Below, in pieces: positions 1 to 7,616 of a stretch of DNA of 21,548 bases. Below the pieces are notes generated by a model. It was not told the origin of the DNA, did not search any database, and saw only the letters and a list, made by a program, of their open reading frames with translations. This DNA comes from a virus. The translations under genes and the position numbers were made by a program. Every line of letters starts with the position of its first letter. Positions within the stretch are counted from its first letter, which is position 1. The DNA lies in the IMG/VR virus record IMGVR_UViG_3300030117_005444, positions 961 to 22,508 of that record; one strand, 5' to 3'.

Positions 1-1059
1 TCATTAAGATCTTCCTTTAACTTACGTTACGCAGGTGGATTCTACTCACTAACACTAACTGAAGGTGTTAGCTCCAGTACCATACTTCCTGAGAACAATA
101 TCATTTGTTCACTGAATGGTGTTATTCAGGAACCAGGCGTAGGTTATGAACTTGTTGGTTCTAGAATTATCTTCGCTGAAGTTCCTCGTGCGGGATCAAC
201 ATTCGTTGCATTCTCATACATTGGTTCTGACGCTGACGTTATCGCTGCTACAGTCGTACCTCCTATCGAGGCAGGTGACGTACTACAAATCGAGGGTGAG
301 AATGAGAATCGTGAAGTTGCGTTGATCGAATCTTCTAACTCCTTGATTACTTTCGAATACACAGGAACTGTTAAGGGACGTAACGCAGAAGCACTTGCTT
401 CTATCACAACAGGTGAAATTAAGACTGCAATCATCACCTCTCCTGGTGATGGATATACATCACGTCCAAACGTTGATGTTGTATCTTCCTCTGGATTTGA
501 TGGTCGTGTTCGTGCACTAATGGGTCTTTTAAGAATTGATGTTAAGACTGCAGGTGTTGGTTACTCTATGCCTGAAGTTACAGTCGAGACTGAAGTTCCT
601 GATGATTGGACTCCACCAATAGGACCTGCTGTTAACCAAGGATTTGATACCTACGCAGGTGAAGGAACTGACAACGAAGGTAACCCAATCGTTATTGTTC
701 CTGGCTACATTCAGATCACAGCACAACCAGTTAACGTAACAGTTAACCAAGGTCAGACTGCAGGATTTACTGTTATCGGTCAATTTATTAAGTCTTCTGA
801 TGGTACAGTTGGAACTACTCCACTCAACTATCAGTGGCAGCGTAAGCAGTATGGTGAAACTGCATGGGCTAACATTACTGGAGCAACCAGTTCTGTTTAC
901 AGTACACCTTCAGCCGCACAGGCAGATGATGGTGATGAGTTCCGTGTTGCTATAACTGCTGCAGGTGCTTCACCAATTTACTCTAACTCTGTGATCCTAA
1001 CAGTTCAGACTGGTGCGACAATCATCTCTAACTTCTTACCTACTCAGATCTTCCAATAA
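1..1059 (+). CDS. Virion structural protein, C-terminal part (5' end outside window), with Ig-like domain
   Basis: Frame 1 is open from the first base to TAA at 1057-1059, so the gene enters from the left; the TTG at 322 lies inside continuous coding sequence and is not the start. The visible 352 residues begin with a beta-rich segment containing SLNGVIQEPGVGYEL, a pattern familiar from phage fibre and baseplate-associated proteins. Next come two glycine-tyrosine repeats (SPGDGYTSRP, TAGVGYSMPE) like those in the genes at 4195 and 6077. The last ~110 residues (from about 715) are Ig-like: an AQPVNVTV strand, central YQWQR, a TGATSS turn and a terminal LTV strand. No catalytic motif is visible. 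Position upstream of gp8 suggests a baseplate or tail-surface component, which is inference. The gene ends 7 nt before the next start. Confidence 0.85.
   Translation, partial: SLRSSFNLRYAGGFYSLTLTEGVSSSTILPENNIICSLNGVIQEPGVGYELVGSRIIFAEVPRAGSTFVAFSYIGSDADVIAATVVPPIEAGDVLQIEGENENREVALIESSNSLITFEYTGTVKGRNAEALASITTGEIKTAIITSPGDGYTSRPNVDVVSSSGFDGRVRALMGLLRIDVKTAGVGYSMPEVTVETEVPDDWTPPIGPAVNQGFDTYAGEGTDNEGNPIVIVPGYIQITAQPVNVTVNQGQTAGFTVIGQFIKSSDGTVGTTPLNYQWQRKQYGETAWANITGATSSVYSTPSAAQADDGDEFRVAITAAGASPIYSNSVILTVQTGATIISNFLPTQIFQ
715..1011 (+). other. Ig-like domain at the C terminus of the first gene
   Basis: The segment has the Ig-fold pattern of a first strand AQPVNVTVNQG, a core Trp in YQWQR, TGATSS, a DDGDEFRV strand and a final SNSVILTV strand. 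Ig-like domains are common on exposed parts of tailed-phage virions, where weak carbohydrate or surface binding has been proposed. It resembles the Ig-like domain in the next gene (about 2282-2584). Confidence 0.7.
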
Positions 1060-1066
1060 ATAGAAC

Positions 1067-2665
1067 ATGGCTGCTACATCATCATATAATCAAGGAACCA
1101 AAATAATAACGGTGGACGGGGATGGACTCCCCAACCCCGTTAGTTATGGTACCTTTCCTAATGTCAATAATCCCAACAATGTAACAGAGCAAGACTTTGA
1201 GCATTCTTGGTATTATAGGGGTGGTACGTTTGGTATTAGTAGAACTTTTGATGATGCTAATTTTACACAAAATGGATTTGTAATTAGTATCCCTATATCT
1301 GTTGCAGATAATGCTTTATTAGGAAGTTCGATACAAGTTGGAGATAGAATTCTTTTCATATTAGATGCAGGAACTGCTAACGAAAAGAAGCAAGTATTTA
1401 AGTATACTGGTACTCAACAGACAGTTGCTTCTGGAGAATTTTGGAGAGCAACATCAACCAATCTTGAGTTGATTGTTGATTATACTAGAGAGACATATAG
1501 TGGAACTTATCAATATTTTGATCAAAGAAATGGAAGAGCTGCAGTACCTTTAGGTGCTATTGGTGTTGCATCTAACGGTGTCGTCTTCTTTAATCCTAGT
1601 GCAGGTGCAGGTGGTAACCCTCCTACTGGATTTAACTGGAACGCACATTTCGAAGATGCTGTTGTAGATTTTGGAGATGATAGTTGTGGTGGACACCCAG
1701 AAGTAACAGGTCAATATCATTATCATGATACAGATTTTTTACAGTGTTGGAAGGCAAACTCTGTAATGGCAGGATATAATGATTACTATGGTTCTAGTCA
1801 GTATAACGGTGATAATCTAAGACATCCTGATGGACATTCCAAAATGGTTGGAATTGCTTTTGATGGATTCCCTGTTTATGGTCCTTACATCTATAGTAGT
1901 CCTTGGGATAATAATTCTGATATTGCAGTAGCAAGTAGTTCATATAGAGTTAAGTCAGAGGAAGCAGATGGAAGACCTACTTATGGTACTACTCAACAGA
2001 ATCCACCTGCAGGAGCACTTATACAAGATTGGGAATACCAAGAGGGATTAGGAACTCTTGATTATCATAATGGTAGATTCGCAGTAACACCTGAGTTTCC
2101 TGATGGAACTTATGCTTATTTCTTATCTACAGAATTAGATTCTGAACAGAATTTAGTTCCTCAGTTTCCATATCTCATTGGATTAACTACTAGAGAAGTA
2201 TTGCAGAAACCAGATAATGATGGTGCTGCTACACCTCCTGCACCTCCTTCAGGTGGAGACGGTGAAGCACCTCCAGCTACTATATTACTTGGTGCACAAC
2301 CTCAAAATGCTACCGTGGAAGTTGCTTCATCAGTTACCTTTAGTGTTACTGCAACTATTAGTCCTGAGGATGGTCCTAAGACTTACCAATGGTTCAGATC
2401 TACAGACGGTGGATATTCATTCGCTGTTCTTACTGGAGCTACAACTAATAGTCTTACATTCACTGCTCTGGCATACATGTCTGGATACAAATACAGATGT
2501 GTTATCACAGGACCTGTGGGTGCAACCCCTGCAACTAACTCTCCTCTAACAACTGACGTTGCAACTCTCACCGTAACAGGTGTTGGTGGCGGTCAAACTG
2601 CTGAGGACTTCTCAAGTACCAACGTATCGTTGGATACTACTGGTATCTCCTTCGATGCCACATAA
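1067..2665 (+). CDS. YHYH-domain protein with C-terminal Ig-like domain
   Basis: This 532-residue protein carries the hallmarks of the YHYH family: Cys207, His210, the signature YHYH at 217-220, His257 followed by FDGFPVYGPY (265-274), and the family-like tail LDYHNGRFAVTPEFPDGTYA. YHYH proteins are mostly bacterial or algal proteins of unknown function; the clustered His/Cys residues suggest metal binding, but that is inference. Residues ~390-405 form a Pro-rich linker, and ~406-506 an Ig-like domain (AQPQNATVEV, YQWFRS, TGATTNS, VATLTV). No signal peptide is visible, as expected for a phage virion part. The start ATG follows the previous stop by 7 nt and has no clear Shine-Dalgarno. Base composition is uneven: line 1261-1320 is about 27% G+C and line 2521-2580 is 50%. 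Confidence 0.87.
   Translation: MAATSSYNQGTKIITVDGDGLPNPVSYGTFPNVNNPNNVTEQDFEHSWYYRGGTFGISRTFDDANFTQNGFVISIPISVADNALLGSSIQVGDRILFILDAGTANEKKQVFKYTGTQQTVASGEFWRATSTNLELIVDYTRETYSGTYQYFDQRNGRAAVPLGAIGVASNGVVFFNPSAGAGGNPPTGFNWNAHFEDAVVDFGDDSCGGHPEVTGQYHYHDTDFLQCWKANSVMAGYNDYYGSSQYNGDNLRHPDGHSKMVGIAFDGFPVYGPYIYSSPWDNNSDIAVASSSYRVKSEEADGRPTYGTTQQNPPAGALIQDWEYQEGLGTLDYHNGRFAVTPEFPDGTYAYFLSTELDSEQNLVPQFPYLIGLTTREVLQKPDNDGAATPPAPPSGGDGEAPPATILLGAQPQNATVEVASSVTFSVTATISPEDGPKTYQWFRSTDGGYSFAVLTGATTNSLTFTALAYMSGYKYRCVITGPVGATPATNSPLTTDVATLTVTGVGGGQTAEDFSSTNVSLDTTGISFDAT
1682..2150 (+). other. YHYH domain core (candidate metal site)
   Basis: The core runs from Cys207/His210 through YHYH (217-220), His257 and FDGFPVYGPY to the NGRFAVTPEFPDGTYAYF segment. 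The order and wording of these motifs match the YHYH family. The bound ligand, if any, is not known. Confidence 0.75.
2282..2584 (+). other. Ig-like domain at the C terminus of the YHYH protein
   Basis: Residues ~406-506 repeat the strand pattern of the Ig-like domain in the preceding gene: AQPxNxTV, YQWxR, TGATxS, a YKYRCVI strand and a terminal LTV. The DNA here is visibly richer in G+C than the YHYH portion, suggesting a separate origin. Confidence 0.7.
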
Positions 2666-2668
2666 ATA
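2662..2668 (+). promoter_or_regulatory. Late-promoter-like box ATAAATA upstream of the 2691 gene
   Basis: CATAAATAAA overlaps the stop codon of the YHYH gene and lies 22 nt before the next ATG. T4 late promoters use TATAAATA about 6-13 nt upstream of the start site, and T4-like cyanophages use similar ATAAATA boxes. The spacing would give a short leader. Confidence 0.55.
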
Positions 2669-2690
2669 AAACTGTACAAACTGTAAAAAC

Positions 2691-4193
2691 ATGGCTAAAC
2701 AATCAGTTGGTATTGGATCTTCTGCAAATGATGGCACTGGTGATACTTTGCGTGATGGTGCCATCAAGGTAAATGCCAACTTTGATGAGCTTTACACAGC
2801 ATTAGGTAACGATACTACAATCCAAGTGGACATCAGTGGATCTCCTTCTGATGGTCAAGTATTAAAATGGACTTCTAGTCCTTCGGGAGCATTTAGAGCA
2901 GGGAACTATGATATTCTAAGTTCTAATCTTGATACAAACGGTCATCAAATCGTTTGTGATGGTACTGATAATATTACACTCAAGCAAACTGGCACAGGAG
3001 ATATAAAACTTTGGGCTGGTGGAAGTGGATCACCTTTAACATATGTTGATGGTGATGATGGATATTTTAAATGGTATGCACCTTATGCAAATGCAGCAGG
3101 ATTACCAATTGCATCAGATCATCAGGGTATGTTTGCTTATGCAAATTCTGAAGGTAAAGGATATTATTGCAACACTTCTGCATGGGTACCTCTTATTGAT
3201 GAGACCAGTAGTATTTCATTATTAAGTGATGTTGATACAACTGTAAATGGTGGTCCTTCTGATGGTCAGGTTCTTAAGTGGGTAGCATCAACATCTAAAT
3301 GGTCACCTGCTAATGATGAGCAAGGGACAGGTGGTAGTGGTGGAACTACACAAAACTTATTTGAGACATTTACTGGTGATACTGGTACAACCACTGCGTC
3401 TGCTCCTAACGACACTTTTAATATTGTTGGTGGTACAAACATTGCTACTGCATTGGTTGGAGACACTTTAACAATCAATATGACAGGAGCTCTTGGAGAT
3501 CCTGATCAGAATCTCTTCTCGACATTCGGTGCAGATAATGGACAGACTTCAGCTACTGTTACTACAGATACACTTAACTTCTTGGGTGGAACTGGTATTA
3601 GCACTAACCTTAACGCAGGTGCTATTACAATTACAAATGACTCACCGAACATTGCCCAGAACGTAATCCAGACTGTATCAGGTAATACTGGATCATATAC
3701 TGCAAATGCTACTGACAGCACTGTAACTATTACTGGTGGTACAGGTTGTACGACTTCTGTGAGTGGTAGCACATTAACTGTTGATGTAGATGAACCTCTC
3801 CCAGCTGGTACAGTATCAAATACAGGTCATTCATTCTATTTTGATCAGAACTATGCTGTAGTAACACAAGAATCACCTGTATTATGGTACAACGTTACGT
3901 CTAATGGTGATTCTGCATATAGATTCTCAGGTCCAGGTGTCGCTGATACTGCTGATGATCCTACATTCTATGTGTATAGAGGATTTACTTATGTGTTTTA
4001 TAATAGCACTGGTAGTGCTCACCCATTTGAGATCAGAGTTTCTAATGGTGGTTCTGCAGTAACTAATGGTATTAGTGGAGATATTAATGGAACATTGATT
4101 TATACAATACCAATGAATGTAGCGGCTGGTACGACACATGTTTATCAGTGTACATTACATCCAGGTATGGTTGGAAATTTAGTGGTGGTATAA
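2691..4193 (+). CDS. Fibre-like virion protein with C-terminal cupredoxin-like domain
   Basis: This is a 500-residue protein. The N terminus (residues 4-38: SVGIGSSANDGTGDTLRDG...NANFDELY) is a pattern I recognise from phage structural and fibre proteins. DGQVLKW occurs twice (around residues 60 and 190). Residues 220-367 hold three ~46-52-residue repeats of the form QN-L/V-I/F-x-T-x-x-G. The last ~120 residues form a cupredoxin-like domain with a complete type-1 copper ligand set: His444 (AHPFEIR), Cys487, His490 and Met493 in YQCTLHPGMVG, followed by the terminal strand NLVVV. The C-x2-H-x2-M loop has the same length as in amicyanin (CTPHPFM), and MVG followed by VV is as in plastocyanin. 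Copper binding is inferred, not shown. An ATAAATA box precedes the gene; there is no strong Shine-Dalgarno. Confidence 0.85.
   Translation: MAKQSVGIGSSANDGTGDTLRDGAIKVNANFDELYTALGNDTTIQVDISGSPSDGQVLKWTSSPSGAFRAGNYDILSSNLDTNGHQIVCDGTDNITLKQTGTGDIKLWAGGSGSPLTYVDGDDGYFKWYAPYANAAGLPIASDHQGMFAYANSEGKGYYCNTSAWVPLIDETSSISLLSDVDTTVNGGPSDGQVLKWVASTSKWSPANDEQGTGGSGGTTQNLFETFTGDTGTTTASAPNDTFNIVGGTNIATALVGDTLTINMTGALGDPDQNLFSTFGADNGQTSATVTTDTLNFLGGTGISTNLNAGAITITNDSPNIAQNVIQTVSGNTGSYTANATDSTVTITGGTGCTTSVSGSTLTVDVDEPLPAGTVSNTGHSFYFDQNYAVVTQESPVLWYNVTSNGDSAYRFSGPGVADTADDPTFYVYRGFTYVFYNSTGSAHPFEIRVSNGGSAVTNGISGDINGTLIYTIPMNVAAGTTHVYQCTLHPGMVGNLVVV
3348..3797 (+). repeat. Three imperfect ~50-residue repeats in the 2691 gene
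   Basis: Copies start at 3348 (TQNLFETFTGDTG), 3504 (DQNLFSTFGADNG) and 3654 (AQNVIQTVSGNTG). Each continues through a DT/ST-x-x-I/F-x-GGT segment to a strand such as DTLTINM. This pattern suggests a stacked beta shaft. Confidence 0.7.
3822..4190 (+). other. Cupredoxin-like domain with full His-Cys-His-Met set
   Basis: The domain covers residues ~378-500. A beta strand (PTFYVYRGFTYVFYNST) precedes His444. Cys487, His490 and Met493 follow in a single loop immediately before the C-terminal strand. This is the ligand order of type-1 (blue) copper proteins, with the shortest natural C-x2-H-x2-M loop, as in amicyanin. Confidence 0.72.
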
Positions 4194-4194
4194 C

Positions 4195-6042
4195 ATGGCA
4201 AGAACAGTTCCAGGATCAGGTGCAGCAATAGAACCAGTCTTTAATAGCGTATTCGGTGTTAGAGACGTAATCGTGACCAATCCTGGTTCTGGTTATAGTC
4301 AGTCTGATCCTCCAAGATTAGTAATTGGTAATTGTGGTACTCCCATTAGGGATGCTGTTTTGCGTGCAAATATTGGTGTCAATGGAGATCTTCTTTCTGT
4401 TGATGTGGTAGATCCAGGTGAAGGATATGATCCATTAAGATTAGAAGTAACCAGTCCTGATTCAGGGGTTGTAGAAGCAGATGCTAATCTTGTACTGAAA
4501 ACTGATGGTACTGGTGGAATACAAACAGTCCAAGTCACCCAGCCTGGTGATGGATATTTTACTGCTGAAGCAGAGATAAAAGGTGGTGGAGGATCAGGTG
4601 CTGAACTTGTTCCTATTACGGGTGGTGTAACTGGTCTTGCTATCGAAGGTAAAGGTAGGAACTACGATCTCAACGATATTACTCTTGTTATATCAGGTGG
4701 TGGTGGAGACGGAGCAACGGGTGTTGCTGAGGTTAATCAGTTCGGCTCTGTCACTGGAATTACCATTAGTAACCCAGGTGAGTTTTTTGAGACTCCTCCG
4801 ATTATACAGCTAATTGGTGGTGGTGGTAGCGGTGCTACTGCTGAGGCAAAGATTAATCTTGGTGCTATAACTGAGATCAATATCCTCAATCCAGGTGGTA
4901 GTTATGTTGCTCCTCCTCAGGTTATCTTCACTAGAGATACTAACTTAATAAGAACACAAAGAAATAGAACATCATTAGAGAGTGAATTATATAATGTAAC
5001 TGCATTACTAAGAAATGCTGCTGCAGCAGATACTGTCTTATATGTTCAGACTACTGATGCATATCCTGGTTCTGGTAAATTCCAGATAGGAACAGAGATC
5101 GTTAGATATACTGGTAAAACACCTATTAGTTTTACTGGATGCACTAGAGGTCTTAATTTTAGATATGACCAACGTATTGTATTAGATGCCTTGGCAAATG
5201 ATAATGATGGACTATCAGGATATAACTTTACTGTTTCAGATAGAATTAGAAGAGTAGAGGAAGATAAAACTAATAAGGTTGCTGTTGTATATGACTGGAA
5301 TAAGGTAACTAGAGAGTTATTCTTAATCTTCGAAGTTGATGAATTGGCATTTATTGATGGTGGTCGTTCTAACGAAAAGACTGCTGTTATCCAGTTTATT
5401 GGAGGTGTTGCTAGTTCTACAGAAACTGGAGAAGCACCACACGTCTTGGTTGAGCAACAGAATAGTAACATCGTACTATTCACTTCACCACTAGGATTAT
5501 TAGAGAATTTCACCTTCGAAGATGATGATGAATTGGATGGAGCAGGTGATGGAATCCCTGACCTGGTAAATACTGATACAGACTATGAGAATGAGATCAG
5601 CCTAGATGGTGGTATTGCATCATCACTCTATGGTATTGAGGAGACCGTTGGTGGTCAAAACACAACCTTATTCCAACAAGGTGATGAGTTATATGATTCC
5701 AGTTTAGTTCCTCTAGTATCAACTGTATCTGTTGCAGGTGCACTTGGTGATGGATTAGCACATAGTGCAACTTCTAAAGTAGTTGCTAAATCTTGGAATA
5801 ATGTAAATTACATCGTTGGAGAGATAGTAACTGGTGGAACCACTGGGGTTACTGCTAAAGTTGTCTCATTTAATAATGCTTATGCTACGGGATATGTAGA
5901 AATAACGTTAGAAGATATAACAAATAACGGTAATACATATCAATTTACAACCAGTGATACCTTAACAGGTGGTAGCTCTGGTGCAACATCAACTTTCTGG
6001 AAAGAGGAGTTCACAAACCTCGTCAGAAACGAACCTGAATAA
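4195..6042 (+). CDS. Glycine-rich tail/baseplate structural protein with GxGY repeats
   Basis: This 615-residue protein starts 1 nt after the previous stop, so translation is probably coupled. Residues ~20-245 contain at least five repeats of the type strand-x-V-x-x-PGxGYxxPP followed by a GGGGSGA turn (NPGSGYSQSDPP, DPGEGYDPL, QPGDGYFTA, NPGEFFETPP, NPGGSYVAPP), suggesting a repetitive beta structure. Residues ~265-330 hold a segment with YPGSGKFQIGTEIVRYTG and CTRGLNFRY, of a kind seen in phage tail proteins. Residues ~542-600 contain two GE/SD...TGG-x-x-GA repeats (GEIVTGGTTGVTAKV, TLTGGSSGATSTF) shared with the 2,455-residue protein. The gene lies directly upstream of gp8, so baseplate location is likely but inferred. 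I cannot assign a T4 counterpart. Confidence 0.82.
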   Translation: MARTVPGSGAAIEPVFNSVFGVRDVIVTNPGSGYSQSDPPRLVIGNCGTPIRDAVLRANIGVNGDLLSVDVVDPGEGYDPLRLEVTSPDSGVVEADANLVLKTDGTGGIQTVQVTQPGDGYFTAEAEIKGGGGSGAELVPITGGVTGLAIEGKGRNYDLNDITLVISGGGGDGATGVAEVNQFGSVTGITISNPGEFFETPPIIQLIGGGGSGATAEAKINLGAITEINILNPGGSYVAPPQVIFTRDTNLIRTQRNRTSLESELYNVTALLRNAAAADTVLYVQTTDAYPGSGKFQIGTEIVRYTGKTPISFTGCTRGLNFRYDQRIVLDALANDNDGLSGYNFTVSDRIRRVEEDKTNKVAVVYDWNKVTRELFLIFEVDELAFIDGGRSNEKTAVIQFIGGVASSTETGEAPHVLVEQQNSNIVLFTSPLGLLENFTFEDDDELDGAGDGIPDLVNTDTDYENEISLDGGIASSLYGIEETVGGQNTTLFQQGDELYDSSLVPLVSTVSVAGALGDGLAHSATSKVVAKSWNNVNYIVGEIVTGGTTGVTAKVVSFNNAYATGYVEITLEDITNNGNTYQFTTSDTLTGGSSGATSTFWKEEFTNLVRNEPE

Positions 6043-6047
6043 GTCAC

Positions 6048-6054
6048 ATAAATA
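6048..6054 (+). promoter_or_regulatory. Late-promoter-like box ATAAATA upstream of gp8
   Basis: CACATAAATAAAAGG lies just after the previous stop (6040-6042) and 22 nt before the gp8 start. It matches the T4-type late promoter core, and a transcript starting ~6 nt downstream would still include most of the AAGGAAGG ribosome binding region. Confidence 0.6.
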
Positions 6055-6055
6055 A

Positions 6056-6063
6056 AAGGAAGG
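6056..6063 (+). promoter_or_regulatory. Ribosome binding site for gp8
   Basis: AAGGAAGG is a purine-rich Shine-Dalgarno-like stretch 13 nt before the ATG at 6077, slightly longer than ideal spacing. It is one of only two clear ones in the window. Confidence 0.5.
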
Positions 6064-6076
6064 TTAAACTGCTAAG

Positions 6077-7612
6077 ATGGCACTACTCACCGATCAATTT
6101 AGAATTTTCACTGCGGAGAGATTTATTAAAGCTCTAGAGGGTGCCGACCCATCGCAGTCAGACCTTGTAGCGGGAACGTCGAGGGACAGGTTGTATGTTT
6201 TCATTGGAAGACCACAAGAGTGGGACAATGAGAATGCTCCTCCTACCCCTGTCGATTCTTTCCAAGAGTTTTCAGACACATTCGCTGACATGATCTCTCT
6301 TAAGAGAGTTCTTGCTAACGATACAATCCAGGTTGTAAGGCGAATTGACTGGACACCACCAGAACAAACTACTGGTGGATTAGGTTATGTCTATGACATG
6401 TACCGTCATGATTATAGTTCTACTAAAACTGCGTCTTCTGGTGCAACTAAGTTGTATGATGCTGATTTTTATGTAGTTAACTCACAATATCAAACTTACA
6501 AGTGTATCTACAATGGCACGTCTCCTTCAGACCCCAATGGCAAACCATCCACGGTTGAGCCTACTGGTACTTCCACAAGTATTATCACTACCAGCGACGG
6601 CTATCGTTGGAAGTATCTTTATACTATACCTGTTGGTCAGGTCTTAAAATTCTTCTCTAACGATTACATGCCTGTTCTTAGCGATGTCGCTGTTACAGGT
6701 GATGCTGTTGGTGGAGAGATTGATACTGTTGTTATCCAAGCATCAGGTACTGGATACAACAACGGAACGTATGAAAACGTTCCTATTAAAGGTGATGGAG
6801 TTGGTGGAAGAGTATCACTGGTTGTTGATGGTGGACGTATAGTTAACGCTACTGTGACATCTGGTGGATCTGGATACAACTTCGGTAAGATCGTTATTGA
6901 TGAAGTCAATGGTATTGGTGCAGGAACTGGTACTGGTGCTGCTATTGACGTTATCATTCCTCCTGAGACAGGACATGGTGCTGAACCAGACTCTGAGTTA
7001 GGTGGATATCGTGTAATGATCAACACCAAATTTACATACGCTGAGGGATCAGGTGACTTCCCAACTGATAACGACTATCGTCGTATTGGTTTGGTTATTA
7101 ATCCTAAGCAATATGGTACTACAGAACTTACTTCTGCTATTACTTTATCTGCAACTCAAGCGGTTATATTCTCACCAACCTTTACAGGTCAGTTCCAAAC
7201 TGATGAGATAATAACACAGTCCCGAACTGTCGGTGGTCAACAGGTGACTGCTAGAGGTCGGGTTATTTCATGGAATGATACCACTAAAGTCCTGAAGTTC
7301 TATCAAAATAGAATTGACGGTGTGTTCCCAGAAATTACTGGTAACCTAACTGACTTTGAGGGTGGTAACCCTGTGGTAGGTGCTACATCAGGTACCTCTG
7401 CTGACCCAGACATCAACTTCCCAATTGTTTCTGGTTCATCCACTCGTATTATTAACAACACAGAATATGATTTGGGTATGTCATTCACCAATGGATACGC
7501 CAAACCTGAGATTGAGCCAAACTCTGGTGAAATCATTTACATAGATAATAGAGGTGCGATTTCTCGTGCAGGTGACCAAATCGAAGATATCAAGATCGTA
7601 GTAGAATTCTAA
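6077..7612 (+). CDS. 8: Baseplate wedge subunit gp8 (T4-like), enlarged
   Basis: In T4, gp8 is a structural subunit of the baseplate wedge. Matches recalled from T4 gp8 run in order along this protein: FIGRPQEWDNEN with PTPVDS (residues 43-62) against the T4 FGRSEPWSSNEN/PYPTDS; RRIDW against PRRDW; GYRWKYLYTIP against GYVWEYLFEIP; RRIGLVINP (~335-343) against RQISIITNP; and SGEIIYIDNR with the IEDIKIVVEF end (483-511) against SGEMIYMENR/TEEINILFTF. T4 gp8 is 334 residues; this one is 511. The extra length sits in two places: residues ~209-300, which carry GxGY repeats like those of the neighbouring gene (GTGYNNGTY, GSGYNFGKI), and ~345-480, a beta-rich stretch with GATSGT. An ATAAATA box and AAGGAAGG precede the start. 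Confidence 0.9.
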   Translation: MALLTDQFRIFTAERFIKALEGADPSQSDLVAGTSRDRLYVFIGRPQEWDNENAPPTPVDSFQEFSDTFADMISLKRVLANDTIQVVRRIDWTPPEQTTGGLGYVYDMYRHDYSSTKTASSGATKLYDADFYVVNSQYQTYKCIYNGTSPSDPNGKPSTVEPTGTSTSIITTSDGYRWKYLYTIPVGQVLKFFSNDYMPVLSDVAVTGDAVGGEIDTVVIQASGTGYNNGTYENVPIKGDGVGGRVSLVVDGGRIVNATVTSGGSGYNFGKIVIDEVNGIGAGTGTGAAIDVIIPPETGHGAEPDSELGGYRVMINTKFTYAEGSGDFPTDNDYRRIGLVINPKQYGTTELTSAITLSATQAVIFSPTFTGQFQTDEIITQSRTVGGQQVTARGRVISWNDTTKVLKFYQNRIDGVFPEITGNLTDFEGGNPVVGATSGTSADPDINFPIVSGSSTRIINNTEYDLGMSFTNGYAKPEIEPNSGEIIYIDNRGAISRAGDQIEDIKIVVEF

Positions 7613-7616
7613 ATCA

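Noticed and set aside
1056-1062. ATAAATA box overlapping the stop of the first gene
   Set aside because: It ends only 4 nt before the ATG at 1067; a T4-type start site about 6 nt further on would fall inside the start codon, so it is probably a chance match with the TAA-AT context.
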